Source: Mucilaginibacter lacusdianchii (GTDB lineage: Bacteria > Bacteroidota > Bacteroidia > Sphingobacteriales > Sphingobacteriaceae). From it: a stretch of DNA of 64,000 nt. The position numbers and the translations under genes were made by a program. The notes under the pieces were generated by a model. It had not been told where the DNA came from. It searched no databases and worked only from the letters and a program-made list of their open reading frames with translations. Positions 45,588-53,738 of this stretch are shown here, in pieces. The stretch lies in the NCBI RefSeq assembly GCF_009770985.1, contig NZ_WSRW01000003.1, positions 667,275-731,274 of the forward strand, read 5' to 3'. How positions within the stretch are numbered: the first letter of the stretch is position 1; every line of letters starts with the position of its first letter.

Positions 45588-45968
45588 TTAAACAGCTTGC
45601 TCTAATGGCTGAAAAACAGGAACCTGCATAGCCTGGCTGTTCAGCATTTTAAAGCTTATAGCTATTATTTCAGCTTTGTAGCGTTTCACGCCAGCCTCAT
45701 CTACAAACGAACGGGTTTTAATCTTTCCCTCCAGATAAATAAGCTGGCCTTTTTCCAATTGCGCTACGTTATCAAAACTGGATGCAACCGGTATTTTAAT
45801 TTGATGCCATTCTATATGCTCTGTGTTTTGGCCCTCTTTTTTGATAAATTCCGTAGTAACAAGCGGAAAGCAATAAAAGCTTTGTCCATCTGGCTGCGCA
45901 TGTAAGCGTGGAGCTTTGCCTACATGACCTACTAAAAATACTTTGTTAATGCCGGCGTTGTTAAACAT
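45588..45968 (-). CDS. ssb: Single-stranded DNA-binding protein paralogue lacking the acidic tail
   Basis: A 126-residue SSB with the OB-fold core: INKVFLVGHVGKAPRLH, FPLVTTEF, EWHQIKI, LEKGQLIYLEGKIKTRSF and RYKAEIIA. It ends in VFQPLEQAV directly after the OB fold, with no glycine-rich linker and no acidic DDxIPF-type tip, which housekeeping SSBs use to recruit partners. It is therefore likely a secondary SSB. It binds ssDNA as a tetramer by family analogy. Single gene near a cluster of receivers. Confidence 0.85.
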   Translation of the reverse strand: MFNNAGINKVFLVGHVGKAPRLHAQPDGQSFYCFPLVTTEFIKKEGQNTEHIEWHQIKIPVASSFDNVAQLEKGQLIYLEGKIKTRSFVDEAGVKRYKAEIIAISFKMLNSQAMQVPVFQPLEQAV

Positions 45969-46108
45969 GGTAATGTAGATTTTATAATTGATAAAATACG
46001 TCTAGATGTCTTATTTATAACTGTATGCAATATTATGAGTTATCAAATTGAGTATACAGGTATTAATACGCGGATTTTCGTTGTGGTAAATACGTGTTTT
46101 AATAATAG

Positions 46109-46492
46109 TTAATAAACAGGGCTGTTAAATTCGTGTCCAGACAGGACAGTTATTTTTTCAACAAAGTCATTAAGTTCAAAGGGCTTAGCTATAAACACAT
46201 CACAACCATATAAACCTAATGATAAAAGAACGCGTGAGTAAGCTGATATAATGACCACAGGTATTTCTGATGTCGACGGATTTTTTTTGATCTGTGCGCA
46301 AAGCTCGCCGCCATTAATGCCATCTAGTAAATAATCAAGCATCACCAAGTCTGGTTTGTAATCAGTAATGTTTTTAAAAATGTTATCAGTGTCAGAAATA
46401 GCTTTAACTTCGAATCCTTCGTAATGCAAAATGTCCTGCATTACATCTAAAATCCCCGGATCGTTGTCTAAAATTAAAATTCGCTTACTCAT
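46109..46492 (-). CDS. Single-domain response regulator (receiver only)
   Basis: A 127-residue CheY-like receiver without an output domain. Phospho-acceptor Asp53 (VMLDYLL), Ser83 and Lys103 (IAKPF) are present. In the acidic pocket the second Asp is replaced by Asn10 (LDNDP), leaving Asp9 and Asp11. Starts MSKRIL like the receiver at 48912, and PKRIL like the one at 47951, so the three are paralogues. No kinase is adjacent. Confidence 0.85.
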   Translation of the reverse strand: MSKRILILDNDPGILDVMQDILHYEGFEVKAISDTDNIFKNITDYKPDLVMLDYLLDGINGGELCAQIKKNPSTSEIPVVIISAYSRVLLSLGLYGCDVFIAKPFELNDFVEKITVLSGHEFNSPVY

Positions 46493-46761
46493 TATTAATC
46501 GAAAATTAAATTAACCTATCATCAAAGGGCTTTATAATTGTTGTAAATGCAATTTGTAAAGTTGATTATAGAATATTTTTTAATTATAAGTAAAGTTAGC
46601 AATAGCGTTTTGAATACAATGAGTACTAATACCTATTTAAGAACTAATAAATACGTATTTGTCAGTTGTTAAATAGGAATTTGCTAAGTGTGGCCGAATT
46701 ATATAAGAAAACGGGAAAGAAGACAACTAAAGGCGGTACTAAAAGCTCGAAAAGGGGATAT

Positions 46762-47418
46762 TTAGCTGATAATGTTGTTTTGTATGGCAAAACGAATTAA
46801 AGCTGCTGTGTTACGGGCACCTGTTTTGTCTATCAAATTTTGGCGGTGACCTTCAATTGTACGTTTGCTGGTGAAAAGTTTTTCGGCTATCTCGTTATTT
46901 GTAAAACCTTCGGCTATCAACGCCAGTACTTCAATCTCACGTTTAGATAGGTCAATTTCAGGCAAGTGATCTGGCATTTGTGGTTCTGGCGCGTGCATAA
47001 CTCTGTCAAGTAATCTTAAACTTAGTTCGTTGCACACATAACGCTCATTGGTTTGACAAATATGCCTAATAGCAAATGTAAGTTCGTTGGCACTTACATT
47101 TTTTAATACGTATCCCCACGCCCCAGCCTTAAAAGCTTGTATCATGTATCGCTCATGGTCTAGCATCGATAACACAATGGTTTTGATGTTTGGGTAATCC
47201 GTTTTTAAAAGGCCAATCAACTCAATGCCGCTCATCTCTGGCATATTGATATCTGTAAGTATTAAATCAGGACGGTAATCTTGGTTTCGTAACAACCCAA
47301 GTACTTGTTTGCCGTTCGTTGCTTCGGCAATAACCTGCATGTCCGGTTCTTTTTCCAATAGCGATCGGATTCCATTACGCACAATGTTGTGGTCTTCCGT
47401 TAATATAATTTTGATCAT
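46762..47418 (-). CDS. NarL/FixJ-type response regulator
   Basis: A 218-residue two-domain regulator: receiver (about 1-120; Asp-Asp pocket EDHN, phospho-Asp in LILTDINMPEMSG, Lys in YVLKNVS) and LuxR HTH (about 150-215; LSKREIEVLALIAEGFTNNE and RTIEGHRQNL). It activates or represses target genes once phosphorylated. The partner kinase is not next to it. Divergent from the receiver at 47951, with a 532-bp gap. Confidence 0.9.
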   Translation of the reverse strand: MIKIILTEDHNIVRNGIRSLLEKEPDMQVIAEATNGKQVLGLLRNQDYRPDLILTDINMPEMSGIELIGLLKTDYPNIKTIVLSMLDHERYMIQAFKAGAWGYVLKNVSANELTFAIRHICQTNERYVCNELSLRLLDRVMHAPEPQMPDHLPEIDLSKREIEVLALIAEGFTNNEIAEKLFTSKRTIEGHRQNLIDKTGARNTAALIRFAIQNNIIS

Positions 47419-47950
47419 GATTTAGTGCTTGCAGGGCTTTATAAATGTATAAAAATTTTTTAAGCCCAAATATCTACGCCTATATAATGTATGTCAGTAT
47501 GTAATTTGCCTTTGTTAAATTGGTTTGTGTGTTAGTTTTTTAATCAAAATAAGTAATATGCCAATATGGTTTTAAATTAAGCATTTAATACACGTTCATA
47601 ATTCACTTGAATTAGGGGCGCATATAGCGTTTAAAATCAAATTATGAATTTTTTTGATGCTTACGTTCATGACAGGTGTCCAAAAGAGCTTATTGAAGTT
47701 CAGAATATTTACTTATGTTCAACTCCATTTAGATAGACAAGCACATAACAACTAACTGAAAAAGCACTTGGCATAGTTTCATTCCCATTAATTTTACAAT
47801 TGCGTTTCAAATAGCTGGCTACTTAACCGAAAAGTAATTAGTATTTTTGTATTGATAAAGCAGTTGGTGTAAGCCGGCTGCTTACAGACAGCGGATAAAG
47901 TGATTGTGAAAATTATCTAATATTAGTTGCCTGCTCAATAATTTAAACAG
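47419..47950. other. 532-bp divergent intergenic region between response regulators
   Basis: AT-rich. A -7 element TATTTTTG (47842-47849) faces the + strand receiver gene at 47951 and implies a leader of about 95 nt. A 30-codon ORF (47644-47736) has no supporting signals. Otherwise nothing recognised. Confidence 0.45.
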
Positions 47951-48316
47951 ATGCCCAAACGAATATTAGTACTGGATGATAACCGGGATATACTTGAAAT
48001 AGTAAATGAAGTATTATCTTACGAAAACTTTGATGTACATGCCACATCTACCAGTAATGGTATCATTGAAGTAGCTAAAAACTACAATCCAGATTTAGTT
48101 ATTTTAGATTATCTACTTTCTGATGGTAACGGCGGCGATATCTGCAAACAGATAAAAGCTGATGAAAAGCTGCGCCATATTCCGGTTATTATTTTTTCGG
48201 CCTATATACACCGTGATGTAGATTATCCGGCCTTTGGCTGTGAAGCTGTTATTGCTAAACCGTTTGATTTGAATGAACTGGTAGATAAAGTGAACAGCTT
48301 AATTGTAAAAAATTAA
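47951..48316 (+). CDS. Single-domain response regulator (receiver only)
   Basis: A 121-residue receiver with all catalytic residues: Asp9/Asp10 (VLDDNRD), phospho-Asp53 (VILDYLL), Ser83 and Lys103 (IAKPFDLNEL). No output domain. Closest in sequence to the receiver at 46109 (shared DYLL, GNGG/INGG, IAKPF). Probably works as a diffusible phospho-relay or through protein contact. Promoter -7 element at 47842-47849. Confidence 0.88.
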   Translation: MPKRILVLDDNRDILEIVNEVLSYENFDVHATSTSNGIIEVAKNYNPDLVILDYLLSDGNGGDICKQIKADEKLRHIPVIIFSAYIHRDVDYPAFGCEAVIAKPFDLNELVDKVNSLIVKN

Positions 48317-48602
48317 ATTTCATTGTTGCCTATATTTAGGCTTTCATCTTATAAGCTTCCGCCCCCATCTCAATGAAACATGTGCTGTGTTTGGAGGCTT
48401 TGCTTGTTTTGATACATGTGTGCGTTCATTTAGGTCGATATTATAGTGTCTATAGCACATCATTTTGTATGTAAAAAAATACAAACTCCAATCAATACGT
48501 GCTATTTCTATTTCAGAAATCCCTTTTGCGCAATTAATTTATCGAGTAAGCAAATTATGGCATACAATTGGCATTTGTATCTGCAACAAAATAAACTGAC
48601 AC

Positions 48603-48752
48603 ATGAAAACATTAAATACTTCAACCCAACTACTGCTTAAAGCAATTGACATTGAATTGAAAGCCTTATTGCAACAGGATTTGAAAGCGTACCATGTGTC
48701 GCAATTAAGGAAAAAAGGCATCAACCAAGGCGCTACAAAACAGGCTGCCTAA
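48603..48752 (+). CDS. Candidate 49-residue small protein
   Basis: ATG to TAA, begins MKTLNTSTQLLLKAIDIELK and continues with LLQQDLKAYHVSQLRKKG and a short polar end. The middle is a regular amphipathic helix pattern (Leu/Ile every 3-4 residues), and the protein is basic. A terminator lies 30 bp after the stop, which supports a real short transcript. It overlaps a 64-codon ORF in another frame that looks less protein-like. Function unknown; the neighbours on both sides are single-domain receivers. Confidence 0.5.
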   Translation: MKTLNTSTQLLLKAIDIELKALLQQDLKAYHVSQLRKKGINQGATKQAA

Positions 48753-48781
48753 CCACATATATTTAATCTACCCTATGAGAT

Positions 48782-48817
48782 AAAAGAGTTTTTGCCTTAC
48801 CGCTTAAACTCTTTTTT
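48782..48817 (+). terminator. Terminator after the 49-codon gene
   Basis: 10-bp stem AAAAGAGTTT (48782-48791) with AAACTCTTTT (48806-48815), 14-nt loop, T tract to 48817. Confidence 0.7.
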
Positions 48818-48911
48818 ATTTCTAACCGCTTTTAAATAATAATAAAACGGATAGGTTGTTAAATAATCTGATGGCATGTAAATTGAATATAATATATAAA
48901 GCCTAAAAATA

Positions 48912-49265
48912 ATGAGTAAGCGTATACTGTTGGTAGAAGAAGATGTGATGGGGTTGAATATGCTATCGCAATTGCTTATTTGCAAGGGGTATGATGTATT
49001 CGCACTTCATCGCAGCGAGCGCATATTTGCAGAAATTCCGAAATGCCATCCTGATTTAATAATGTTAGACAGCGATTTACAGGGCATCAGTAGCCAAGTA
49101 CTTCAGGGTGCTTTGAAGGCGGTTGAAACTGTAAGCAAAATACCTGTTATGCTCATTTCGGGTAAGGCCTATAACACCGAGTTGCTTCAAAGAGATGATC
49201 TCCATAGTAACTCTTTATCTATCGATGCTCTTGTATTTGAAATTGAACGAAAGCTTGCAGCTTGA
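48912..49265 (+). CDS. Degenerate single-domain receiver
   Basis: A 117-residue receiver-fold protein, paralogous to those at 46109 and 47951. It keeps acidic residues at 9-11 (Glu-Glu-Asp), Asp53 (LIMLDSDL) and Ser83, but the invariant Lys at 103 is gone: where the others have IAKPF the sequence reads SNSLSID. The alpha4-beta5 face is also shortened. Loss of Lys normally abolishes phosphorylation-driven switching, so it may be a pseudo-receiver that works by binding. Confidence 0.75.
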   Translation: MSKRILLVEEDVMGLNMLSQLLICKGYDVFALHRSERIFAEIPKCHPDLIMLDSDLQGISSQVLQGALKAVETVSKIPVMLISGKAYNTELLQRDDLHSNSLSIDALVFEIERKLAA

Positions 49266-49281
49266 GTACGTATAAAATATT

Positions 49282-49503
49282 TTACCAATCGCTAACACGT
49301 GTGTGCATACGTTTAACGTACCGACGTATATCGAGCACTATGCCCGCGCAAAAATAAAACATTAACGGGAAGCCTACCGCCAGAAACGACGAGTAGATAA
49401 AAAACAACCGGATTTTGGCAATCGAGATGTTAAAGCGTTCACCCAAATATGTGCATACGCCAAATGAGTACCGCTCAAAAAAGGTTAAAAATCGCTGTAA
49501 CAT
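49282..49503 (-). CDS. PspC-domain membrane protein
   Basis: A 73-residue protein with one PspC domain: SFGVCTYLGERFNISIAKIRLFFIYSS followed by a hydrophobic helix (about 32-57) and a basic tail. PspC-domain proteins are associated with envelope stress sensing. The start is 1 bp after the DUF2851 stop, so they share a transcript. Confidence 0.82.
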   Translation of the reverse strand: MLQRFLTFFERYSFGVCTYLGERFNISIAKIRLFFIYSSFLAVGFPLMFYFCAGIVLDIRRYVKRMHTRVSDW

Positions 49504-49504
49504 A

Positions 49505-50791
49505 TTACGTAATGTTTAATATTTGGTTGCCCACACCGCAAGTCAGACATTTTTTATGATTGCAGTAACTATTTTTAAGTTCCAATAAGGCCTGTGATTC
49601 AAAAGCGGTTTTAACTTTTATACCTAAAGCCTCAAAGTCAGTCACCACGTGGTTGCTTTCAACAGGTAAATCTTCCAGTAATTGCATACCCCGGTCAATA
49701 TAACGCTGTAATTGATGATGATTGCCGTAGCTAAACAAAAATACAGCAACAGTATTCATCAGTAACAAGTCAATTGAGCCTTGCCCTAAGTTTTTAGTAG
49801 CAGGTTTAGATTCAGCATCAAAACGGTAATGACTCTCCCAGTATACGTTAACACTAATGGAGGTAAAAAGTTCTCTTAGCTGTTCTATTTCTTTAATTTC
49901 TAATATTTTTGAAAACAGGTGATTGGATTGTACAATTAAAGCAGCAAACTGTGCTAGCCGTATGGTTGGAAAGTTTTGCGGCCGCAGTCGCATAAATTTC
50001 CACAGGTGTTTTTCAATTGGCGACAGACCATACTTTTTGCGTAGGTATTGGTATTCTGATCTCAGTTTATTAGGATAGTCATCTTTGAAATCTTCTTCTA
50101 AAAATCCGGCCTGCCCAAAAATCAGCGCTTCAATCTGCATCGGGTTGTTTTTATTTTTAGCCAGTAAATTTTGCGGCAAAGATTTGGCCATCAATTCAAA
50201 AGGTAACGCATTTACTTTAAATCCAAAATTGGCGGCCAGGTGCTGGTAAAATGTTTCTTCCCAGTCGCCGCGGTTATTTTGTAAAGTGGCAATCACAGAA
50301 TCCGATTTTTTTTCTAACCTTTCTACCAACACGCGGGTAAGCCAGTTATGAAGCGATAACGAGCTGACTGTTTTGATAGTACCTTCACAAGGTATGATGC
50401 GTTGGTTGCCATATGCCAGCTGATGGTAACGGCTATATAAATCGGCCGCAATCCGTCCTTTCAATATTAACGTAGGTAACCTACGCCCGTCGGGTAAAGT
50501 AATTTGCTCATCGTTTTCATAAACCACATGTAAAACTACATTGTGGTATGCGCCATCGTTGGTATGGTGGTGCTTATGCCAGTCAGAAGACGCCAGGTGT
50601 ATTTCCACATTGCCGGCCCAAATCGTATCACCGATGCTTAAACGGGCGTTTTGAAAGTCGGGACCAGAATGGGTGTTGTGCAAGCCCGGAGAAGTTATGT
50701 GTAAAGTTTCGTTGTCGGTTGTTTGCAATGCGTTATGGTCAAACAGCCTGAACTTCCATACGTAATGCAAAAAGTCTTCGGTGAAAAGCAT
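49505..50791 (-). CDS. DUF2851 family protein
   Basis: A 428-residue soluble protein of the Bacteroidota DUF2851 family. Characteristic stretch near the N-terminus: GLHNTHSGPDFQNARLSIGD and WAGNVEIHLASSDWHKH, which look like a nuclease-style metal site but without proof. A C-terminal Cys cluster (CNHKKCLTCGVGNQIL) may bind zinc. The ATG at 50789-50791 begins the family homology; an in-frame upstream ATG (50821) adds ten residues with no support. Followed immediately by the PspC gene. Confidence 0.82.
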   Translation of the reverse strand: MLFTEDFLHYVWKFRLFDHNALQTTDNETLHITSPGLHNTHSGPDFQNARLSIGDTIWAGNVEIHLASSDWHKHHHTNDGAYHNVVLHVVYENDEQITLPDGRRLPTLILKGRIAADLYSRYHQLAYGNQRIIPCEGTIKTVSSLSLHNWLTRVLVERLEKKSDSVIATLQNNRGDWEETFYQHLAANFGFKVNALPFELMAKSLPQNLLAKNKNNPMQIEALIFGQAGFLEEDFKDDYPNKLRSEYQYLRKKYGLSPIEKHLWKFMRLRPQNFPTIRLAQFAALIVQSNHLFSKILEIKEIEQLRELFTSISVNVYWESHYRFDAESKPATKNLGQGSIDLLLMNTVAVFLFSYGNHHQLQRYIDRGMQLLEDLPVESNHVVTDFEALGIKVKTAFESQALLELKNSYCNHKKCLTCGVGNQILNIT

Positions 50792-50973
50792 GGGGTTAAG
50801 ATACGCAGATATCAAGCACAATACAAACGCTGCTTATAGGTAATATACATAAATATTATTACGTGCTGGTTGAATTGTTATAGCGATGATTTAGTGACTT
50901 AATTAATATTTTATAATTGTTTTTGCTCTGTCAATTTAGTAAGTTTTAACATGGATAAGCCTCAACAAGTTGA

Positions 50974-50981
50974 TACTTTTG
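50974..50981 (+). promoter_or_regulatory. -7 promoter element before GAF-PAS-DHp paralogue 2
   Basis: TACTTTTG, a TAnnTTTG match; predicted leader about 90 nt to the ATG at 51077. Confidence 0.4.
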
Positions 50982-51076
50982 CAGTTAAACGCAATAAATA
51001 TAACTTCTTGGATAGCCCGAGGCCCCGCGGTTAAAAAAGGAATGAATACATGAAATTTTTTATACTGCAAAATTAA

Positions 51077-52204
51077 ATGCCCCTACAGGAACTTAGGCGC
51101 TTACAAGCCATTAATCGTTTTTTAAAACTCGAAATCAGCAAAGAACAGGAGCTGAACAGCATACTTAAGCTAGCCGCCGAAATTTGCGGAACGCCAACAT
51201 CCTTAATTACCATTTTAGACGATGAGCTGGCACATTTTAAGTATAAATTGGGCTCCTCTTTACATGTTGTAGACAGTGAAATAGCATTTTGCAGCTATGC
51301 CGTTCGTGATGATAATGTAATGGAAGTGCCGGATACAGTGCTCGACGAACGGTTTATGCATAACCCACTGGTCACTAATGAAAATAGCGTCCGATTTTAT
51401 GCGGGTGCACCGCTTACCACACACGATGGTCAAAAAATTGGAACCTTGTGTGTGCTCGATCAGCAACCCAAGCAACTGAGCCATCACCAAAAACAAATGC
51501 TGCAGGTATTGGCCAGACAGGTTATTCATATCATGGAATTTGAGCTAAGTTTAAACGTTTTAAAAGAGCAGTTTATTGAAGCTAAGAAGTCGGAAATCAA
51601 GCTGCGTTCTTTTTTTGAAAGCTCACAATCCAGTCATGTTTTAATGGGGCAAGATATGGCTGTGTTAGCTTATAATAAGGTATTTGACGATTTCATTCGG
51701 AATTTGTACGGTATAGATGTAGAAATAGGCATTAAAGCTACCGACTATATCGACAGGCTATATATACACGATTTTGTGAGCAACTTTAACCTGGCTTTAA
51801 CAGGTAAAACAATTCAGCACGAGCGGCAACTGCGCTTTAGCGATCAGATGGCTATCTGGTGTCAAATTACTTACAACCCTTCATATGATAACGACGGTAA
51901 TATTATTGGCATATCCTTTAACGTTAACGACGTTACCGAACGTAAAAAACACGAACAGCAAATTATAGAGCAGAATACCGTGTTGCGTCAGATTGCTCAT
52001 TTTCAATCGCATGAATTGCGTAAACCGGTGGCATCTATACTGGGCTTAATGGAAGTGGTAAGATTGGATGGTTACGGGCATAACGAAGAAAGCCTGACCA
52101 TGATGGAAGAAGCCGTAAAGGAATTGGATGGCGTAATACGAAATATTGTTGATAGCACAGAACCCATGGCCGGCGATGAAGGCTTGGCTTTGAGTTATTC
52201 CTAA
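51077..52204 (+). CDS. GAF-PAS-DHp (HisKA) protein without an ATPase domain, paralogue 2
   Basis: A 375-residue protein with the same plan and length as the one at 4285-5412: GAF (about 10-160), PAS (about 185-300, ending SFNVNDVTERK), then a DHp helix pair with H-box SHELRKPVASI near 312. The frame closes about 60 residues later, and the 72 bp before the next gene hold no ATPase remnants. GAF differences (DEIAFCSYAV-type segment here as SEIAFCSYAV, versus KHYFSYLPLE in the other) suggest different ligands. Lies about 1.8 kb from the degenerate receiver at 48912. Confidence 0.85.
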   Translation: MPLQELRRLQAINRFLKLEISKEQELNSILKLAAEICGTPTSLITILDDELAHFKYKLGSSLHVVDSEIAFCSYAVRDDNVMEVPDTVLDERFMHNPLVTNENSVRFYAGAPLTTHDGQKIGTLCVLDQQPKQLSHHQKQMLQVLARQVIHIMEFELSLNVLKEQFIEAKKSEIKLRSFFESSQSSHVLMGQDMAVLAYNKVFDDFIRNLYGIDVEIGIKATDYIDRLYIHDFVSNFNLALTGKTIQHERQLRFSDQMAIWCQITYNPSYDNDGNIIGISFNVNDVTERKKHEQQIIEQNTVLRQIAHFQSHELRKPVASILGLMEVVRLDGYGHNEESLTMMEEAVKELDGVIRNIVDSTEPMAGDEGLALSYS

Positions 52205-52276
52205 CGTCTTTTGTGATGCTAATCACTTTGTAAGCTTTGCAGTGTATATATTTGTTGCAACTGCAAACTTACGTAC

Positions 52277-53587
52277 ATGAATAATTCCGAAAATTCCAGT
52301 TATCAGCCAACGGTTGCCCAGCGTATTAAATCTATCATCGGCGGCTCATTAGGCAATTTGGTTGAGTGGTATGATTGGTATATTTACTCGGCATTCTCGC
52401 TTTATTTTGCTGGTTATTTTTTTCCGTCGCAAAATCCCACAGCTGAATTATTGAATACTGCCGGCATCTTTGCCATTGGCTTTTTAATGCGCCCCATAGG
52501 TGGTTGGCTAATGGGTACCTATGCAGACAAGCATGGCCGAAAAAAAGCGCTCACTTTATCTATTATGCTTATGAGTTTCGGCTCGCTCATTATTGCCTTT
52601 GTGCCGGGGTATAACCAAATTGGTATCGCAGCACCAGCACTTTTGGTATTGGCACGTATTATACAGGGCCTAAGCGTAGGTGGCGAGTACGGAACCAGCG
52701 CTACTTACCTAAGCGAAATGGCCGCCCGTAAGCATCGTGGCTTCTATTCTAGCTTTCAGTACGTGACCTTAATTATGGGGCAGTTGGTAGCCCTGGGCGT
52801 GCTGGTTTTACTGCAAAGAGTATTTCTAACCGAACGGGAATTGCATGCTTGGGGTTGGCGAATCCCTTTTATAATTGGTGCAGTGCTGGCCATCACGGTA
52901 ATGTATCTGCGACGCAGTTTGCATGAGTCGGCCACACTGGTACAAAAAGGGACACAGCAGGAGCGAGGTACATTGCGTGCGCTGGCACGTCACCCTAAAG
53001 CAGTACTAACCGTTATCGGTTTAACCGTTGGTGGTACAGTTGCATTTTATACTTATACCACATACATGCAGAAGTTTTTGGTGAATACATCTGGATTTTC
53101 AAAAGCCGATGCTACAATTATATCAACCATCACTTCGGTTGTTTTTATGCTGTTACAACCGCTGTTTGGCTTATGGTCTGACAGAATAGGCCGACGTCCA
53201 TTGCTGATCGGTTTTGGTATTTTAGGGACGTTAAGCACTATACCAATAATGACCGCACTGGGGCATACCCATAATTTATGGGAGGCAGTAGGTTTAATAC
53301 TGTTGGCGTTAACAATTGTAAGCGGTTACACCTCTATTAACGCGGTGGTAAAAGCCGAGCTGTTTCCTGCCGAGGTGCGGGCATTGGGCGTTGGTTTTCC
53401 CTATGCTATAGCCGTTTCCATATTTGGCGGTACTGCCGAATATATTGCTTTGTGGTTTAAACAGGCCGGTTACGCCGGTTGGTTCAATTATTATGTTACC
53501 GGCTGCATACTGATATCGCTTATTATTTATGTGTTTATGAATGATACGCACAAGCACTCAAAAATTGAAGATGTGCACGATGCCTAA
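52277..53587 (+). CDS. MFS metabolite:proton symporter, KgtP-like
   Basis: A 436-residue 12-TM transporter of the metabolite:H+ symporter group. The opening GGSLGNLVEWYDWYIYSAFSLYF and the loop signature ADKHGRKKALTLSI, then GLSVGGEYGTSATYLSEMA, are characteristic. The family takes up dicarboxylates such as 2-oxoglutarate, citrate, shikimate or betaines; KgtP is the closest guess. A -7 element TATATTTG (52247-52254) lies 22 bp upstream of the ATG. Confidence 0.87.
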   Translation: MNNSENSSYQPTVAQRIKSIIGGSLGNLVEWYDWYIYSAFSLYFAGYFFPSQNPTAELLNTAGIFAIGFLMRPIGGWLMGTYADKHGRKKALTLSIMLMSFGSLIIAFVPGYNQIGIAAPALLVLARIIQGLSVGGEYGTSATYLSEMAARKHRGFYSSFQYVTLIMGQLVALGVLVLLQRVFLTERELHAWGWRIPFIIGAVLAITVMYLRRSLHESATLVQKGTQQERGTLRALARHPKAVLTVIGLTVGGTVAFYTYTTYMQKFLVNTSGFSKADATIISTITSVVFMLLQPLFGLWSDRIGRRPLLIGFGILGTLSTIPIMTALGHTHNLWEAVGLILLALTIVSGYTSINAVVKAELFPAEVRALGVGFPYAIAVSIFGGTAEYIALWFKQAGYAGWFNYYVTGCILISLIIYVFMNDTHKHSKIEDVHDA

Positions 53588-53738
53588 ATTGCAAGCAGCT
53601 AATAAAATGCCCTAGATTTAATTAATGTAATTGCGGCCACTAAGCTTAAGGCAAGTCATAACAGCTACTACGACTCTTACTTATCCATGGCAATTGTTTT
53701 CTTATTTCCGTTTATATTTGGTGAAGCATCAACCACTT

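Larger units (their letters stand above)
48317..48911. other. 595-bp region between receivers with a 49-codon gene
   Basis: After a weak stem-loop (48331-48345) the region holds a small ORF (48603-48752) and a terminator (48782-48817). The remaining sequence is AT-rich with no recognisable feature. Confidence 0.5.

Noticed and set aside
46690-46800. 36-codon GTG ORF (Lys-rich) next to the NarL-type regulator
   Set aside because: It runs into the opposite strand of the regulator's 3' end and has no promoter or conservation evidence.
47644-47736. 30-codon ORF in the gap between response regulators
   Set aside because: No terminator, ribosome site or other support; chance is enough to explain it.
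48446-48640. 64-codon ORF overlapping the 49-codon small gene
   Set aside because: Composition is not protein-like, the start lacks signals and it overlaps a better-supported ORF that ends near a terminator.
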